DNA of 7,933 bases, taken from assembly GCA_949840855.1 (NCBI GenBank), contig CATKYP010000039.1, positions 1-7,933 of the forward strand. Reading direction: 5' to 3'. This stretch comes from an uncultured Bacilli bacterium (lineage in GTDB: Bacteria; Bacillota_I; Bacilli_A; RF39; UBA660). Both the position numbers and the translations under genes were made by a program. The notes beneath the pieces are model-generated. The model saw nothing but the letters and a program-made list of their open reading frames with translations. It was not told the origin of the DNA and did no database searches. Of the stretch, positions 6,283-7,933 are shown one piece after another (the stretch's first letter is position 1; each line of letters begins with the position of its first letter).

Positions 6283-7428
6283 ATGGCATTATTTGATGTT
6301 ATAACAAAAGAAAAAATTGATGATAAAATAATTTGGAAATATCCAAAAAATAAGTTTAGTACATCATCACAATTAATAGTACACGAATCTCAAGAAGCTC
6401 TCTTTTTCTCAAATGGAAAAGCTCTAGACTTATTTGGACCTGGAAAATATACTCTACAAACAGATATTATTCCACTACTAAATAAAATAATTCAAATTCC
6501 AACAGGCTTCAAAAGTCCCTTCAGAAGTGAAGTATATTTTATTGATAAATCTGAGCAAACCTCACGTTGGGGAACTAGTAGTAAAATACAATTCTTAGAT
6601 CCAGTATATAAATTTCCTTTAGAAATAGGCGCTTGTGGAGAAATGAGATTTGTAATTGATGACTCTAGGAAACTAATATTAAAACTAGTAGGTATTAATA
6701 AGAACTTTGACAGCACTAACATAGATGACTTTTTTTCTTCTCAAATACTAATGAAGGTAAAAACATATATTGCTCAAATAATAACAACAGAAAAAATAAG
6801 TATTTTCGAACTAGATCAGCAATTAGAAAAGTTTAGTGATGAACTACAGAAAAAGCTTGAAAAAGACTTTGAAGAATTTGGTATAAAGTTAAAGAAATTT
6901 TTTGTTACAACTATAAGAAAGCCAGAAGAAGATAGACAATATTTAGAGTTTAAAGAATTATACTTCAAACAAACTGTAGCACTAGCGGAAGCAGAATTAA
7001 AACAAAAACTTGATATTATTGAAGAAGATACAAAAGCCCAGAAAGCAATTATAGAATCTAATGCAATGGCAACTAAAAGAAGGCAAGAAGGTTATTCATA
7101 TCAAGAAGAACACTCATATAAAATTGGTGAGAAGGTTGCAGAAAATGAAGCAATGGGACAATTTACTAATATGGGAGTTGGTCTTGGAATGATGAGTGGA
7201 ATTGGAAGCAGTGTAAGTGAAAAAGTAAATAACCAAGTAACAGGAGCTTTTGCTACAGTAGAGGATAGTATAATTTGTCCAAATTGTAATACTAGAAATT
7301 CACAAGATACAATATTCTGTAAAAAATGTGGTACTAAATTTATTAAAGAAAGAAAATGTAAATCATGTGGAAATAAATTAGATGATGATTCAATTTTCTG
7401 TGGGAAATGTGGAGAAAGGGTAGGATAA
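6283..7428 (+). CDS. SPFH-domain protein with two C-terminal zinc ribbons (YdjI-like)
   Basis: 381 residues. An SPFH/Band-7-like domain covers about 28-215 (LIVHESQEALFF, then GPGKYTL at 52-58, typical of the YdjI type often labelled virion core protein). A charged coiled-coil helix follows at about 215-265, then a Gly/Met-rich low-complexity stretch at 291-310 and two zinc ribbons, C332/C335-C346/C349 and C359/C362-C373/C376. There is no membrane helix, so it is expected as a peripheral, oligomerising membrane-associated protein. In Bacillus subtilis YdjI works with membrane partners YdjG/YdjH to recruit PspA to stressed membrane. The neighbouring TIR protein also starts with a zinc ribbon, so an interaction is conceivable but inferred. 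SD is GAAGG at 6271-6275, 7 bases before ATG. The stop is one base from the next ATG, indicating translational coupling. Confidence 0.85.
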   Translation: MALFDVITKEKIDDKIIWKYPKNKFSTSSQLIVHESQEALFFSNGKALDLFGPGKYTLQTDIIPLLNKIIQIPTGFKSPFRSEVYFIDKSEQTSRWGTSSKIQFLDPVYKFPLEIGACGEMRFVIDDSRKLILKLVGINKNFDSTNIDDFFSSQILMKVKTYIAQIITTEKISIFELDQQLEKFSDELQKKLEKDFEEFGIKLKKFFVTTIRKPEEDRQYLEFKELYFKQTVALAEAELKQKLDIIEEDTKAQKAIIESNAMATKRRQEGYSYQEEHSYKIGEKVAENEAMGQFTNMGVGLGMMSGIGSSVSEKVNNQVTGAFATVEDSIICPNCNTRNSQDTIFCKKCGTKFIKERKCKSCGNKLDDDSIFCGKCGERVG

Positions 7429-7429
7429 T

Positions 7430-7933
7430 ATGAAAAATAAAAAAATAGTATTAACTGTTCTAGGAACATTTATTTGTATAGGTTCCTTATTAATATCTTT
7501 TATAAGCTTTTACCAGAAAAATGATTTAAGTATTCTTACAAAAGAAAATACTAAAGCCTATAAATACGCAACTACTAATAATATTCCAGTAACAATTTTG
7601 TCAGATTCCGAAGTAGAAGAATATTGTAATCAAGATTGTAATGATTATTTTGAATATAATATCAACAATAAAAATATAGAAATAACAAAATACAAAGGTT
7701 TAACCTCCAATATTATAATCCCAGAAAAAATAGATGATAAAAAAGTTACTTCTATTAATTTAAATATTACCAATAAGAAAATAAACTCTATTTATATTCC
7801 AAGTAGTATAGAAAAAATACAAATAGACTACATTAAATCAGGATATAGCACATTATTCTATATATCTATAATATTTATTATTATCTCATATATTATTTAC
7901 CTTATAGTAAATATAGTTTTACCAAATAAAACA
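7430..7933 (+). CDS. Membrane protein with BspA-like leucine-rich-repeat patch, 3' end beyond the window
   Basis: The ATG at 7430 is one base after the SPFH stop, with AGGA at 7422-7425 as SD inside the end of that gene. The 168 codons visible contain no stop. An N-terminal hydrophobic helix (about 6-27) is a signal anchor. The exposed segment contains a Cys pair (CNQDC, 66-70) and then EITKYKG..SNIIIPEKIDDKKVTSI and IYIPSSIEKI, which match the repeat rhythm of BspA-type LRR_5 proteins (Y.G....I.IP..I....V..I). A second hydrophobic helix lies at about 141-163, and a short polar stretch follows before the window ends. Two helices would put both ends inside and the repeat patch outside. The function is unknown; exported BspA-like repeats usually mediate binding. 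It is probably the partner of the SPFH gene by coupling. Confidence 0.7.
   Translation, partial: MKNKKIVLTVLGTFICIGSLLISFISFYQKNDLSILTKENTKAYKYATTNNIPVTILSDSEVEEYCNQDCNDYFEYNINNKNIEITKYKGLTSNIIIPEKIDDKKVTSINLNITNKKINSIYIPSSIEKIQIDYIKSGYSTLFYISIIFIIISYIIYLIVNIVLPNKT

Overview
The window is very A+T-rich, with A/T-biased codons, strong AGGAGG-type Shine-Dalgarno (SD) sites and TATAAT-like promoter boxes. This fits a low-GC Firmicute, most likely of the Clostridia; the sequence alone does not fix the genus. Every supported gene is on the + strand. I see no rRNA, tRNA, CRISPR array, insertion sequence or transposase, and no gene-free stretch longer than about 140 bases.

Layout. Bases 1-643 hold the end of an unrecognised gene whose frame appears broken near base 60, followed by an intrinsic terminator (661-695). 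A monocistronic UcpA-like short-chain dehydrogenase follows (776-1573), closed by a compact hairpin plus T-run that overlaps its stop codon. Next is a small endonuclease/exonuclease/phosphatase (EEP) family protein whose true start is 1676, decided by an AGGAGG, and which carries every usual catalytic motif.

From about 2446 to the right edge runs an accessory, probably co-transcribed cluster. The first gene (2516-4657) encodes a 713-residue protein made of a zinc ribbon, a TPR-like helical pair, a TIR domain, five predicted membrane helices and C-terminal SH3-like repeats. Directly behind it lies a second, tandem copy (4689-6230) that has decayed. It kept the SD and first 43 coding bases exactly, lost 274 bases between two 12-base direct repeats (a frameshift), then gained a second frameshift before the membrane part and an in-frame TAA before the last membrane helix. 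Its TIR segment is nearly identical to that of the first copy, while its membrane and SH3 parts are strongly diverged. After it come a YdjI-like SPFH-domain protein with two C-terminal zinc ribbons (6283-7428) and, one base later, a membrane protein with a short BspA-like leucine-rich-repeat patch (from 7430, running off the window).

How the genes may work together (inference): the TIR protein would place a putative NAD-cleaving or signalling domain in the cytoplasm and an SH3-like sensor outside the membrane. SPFH proteins organise membrane patches and help recruit membrane-stress proteins, and the last gene adds another exported sensor-like domain. The cluster therefore looks like a membrane-based envelope-sensing or defence module. 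No partner or phenotype can be proved from this sequence.
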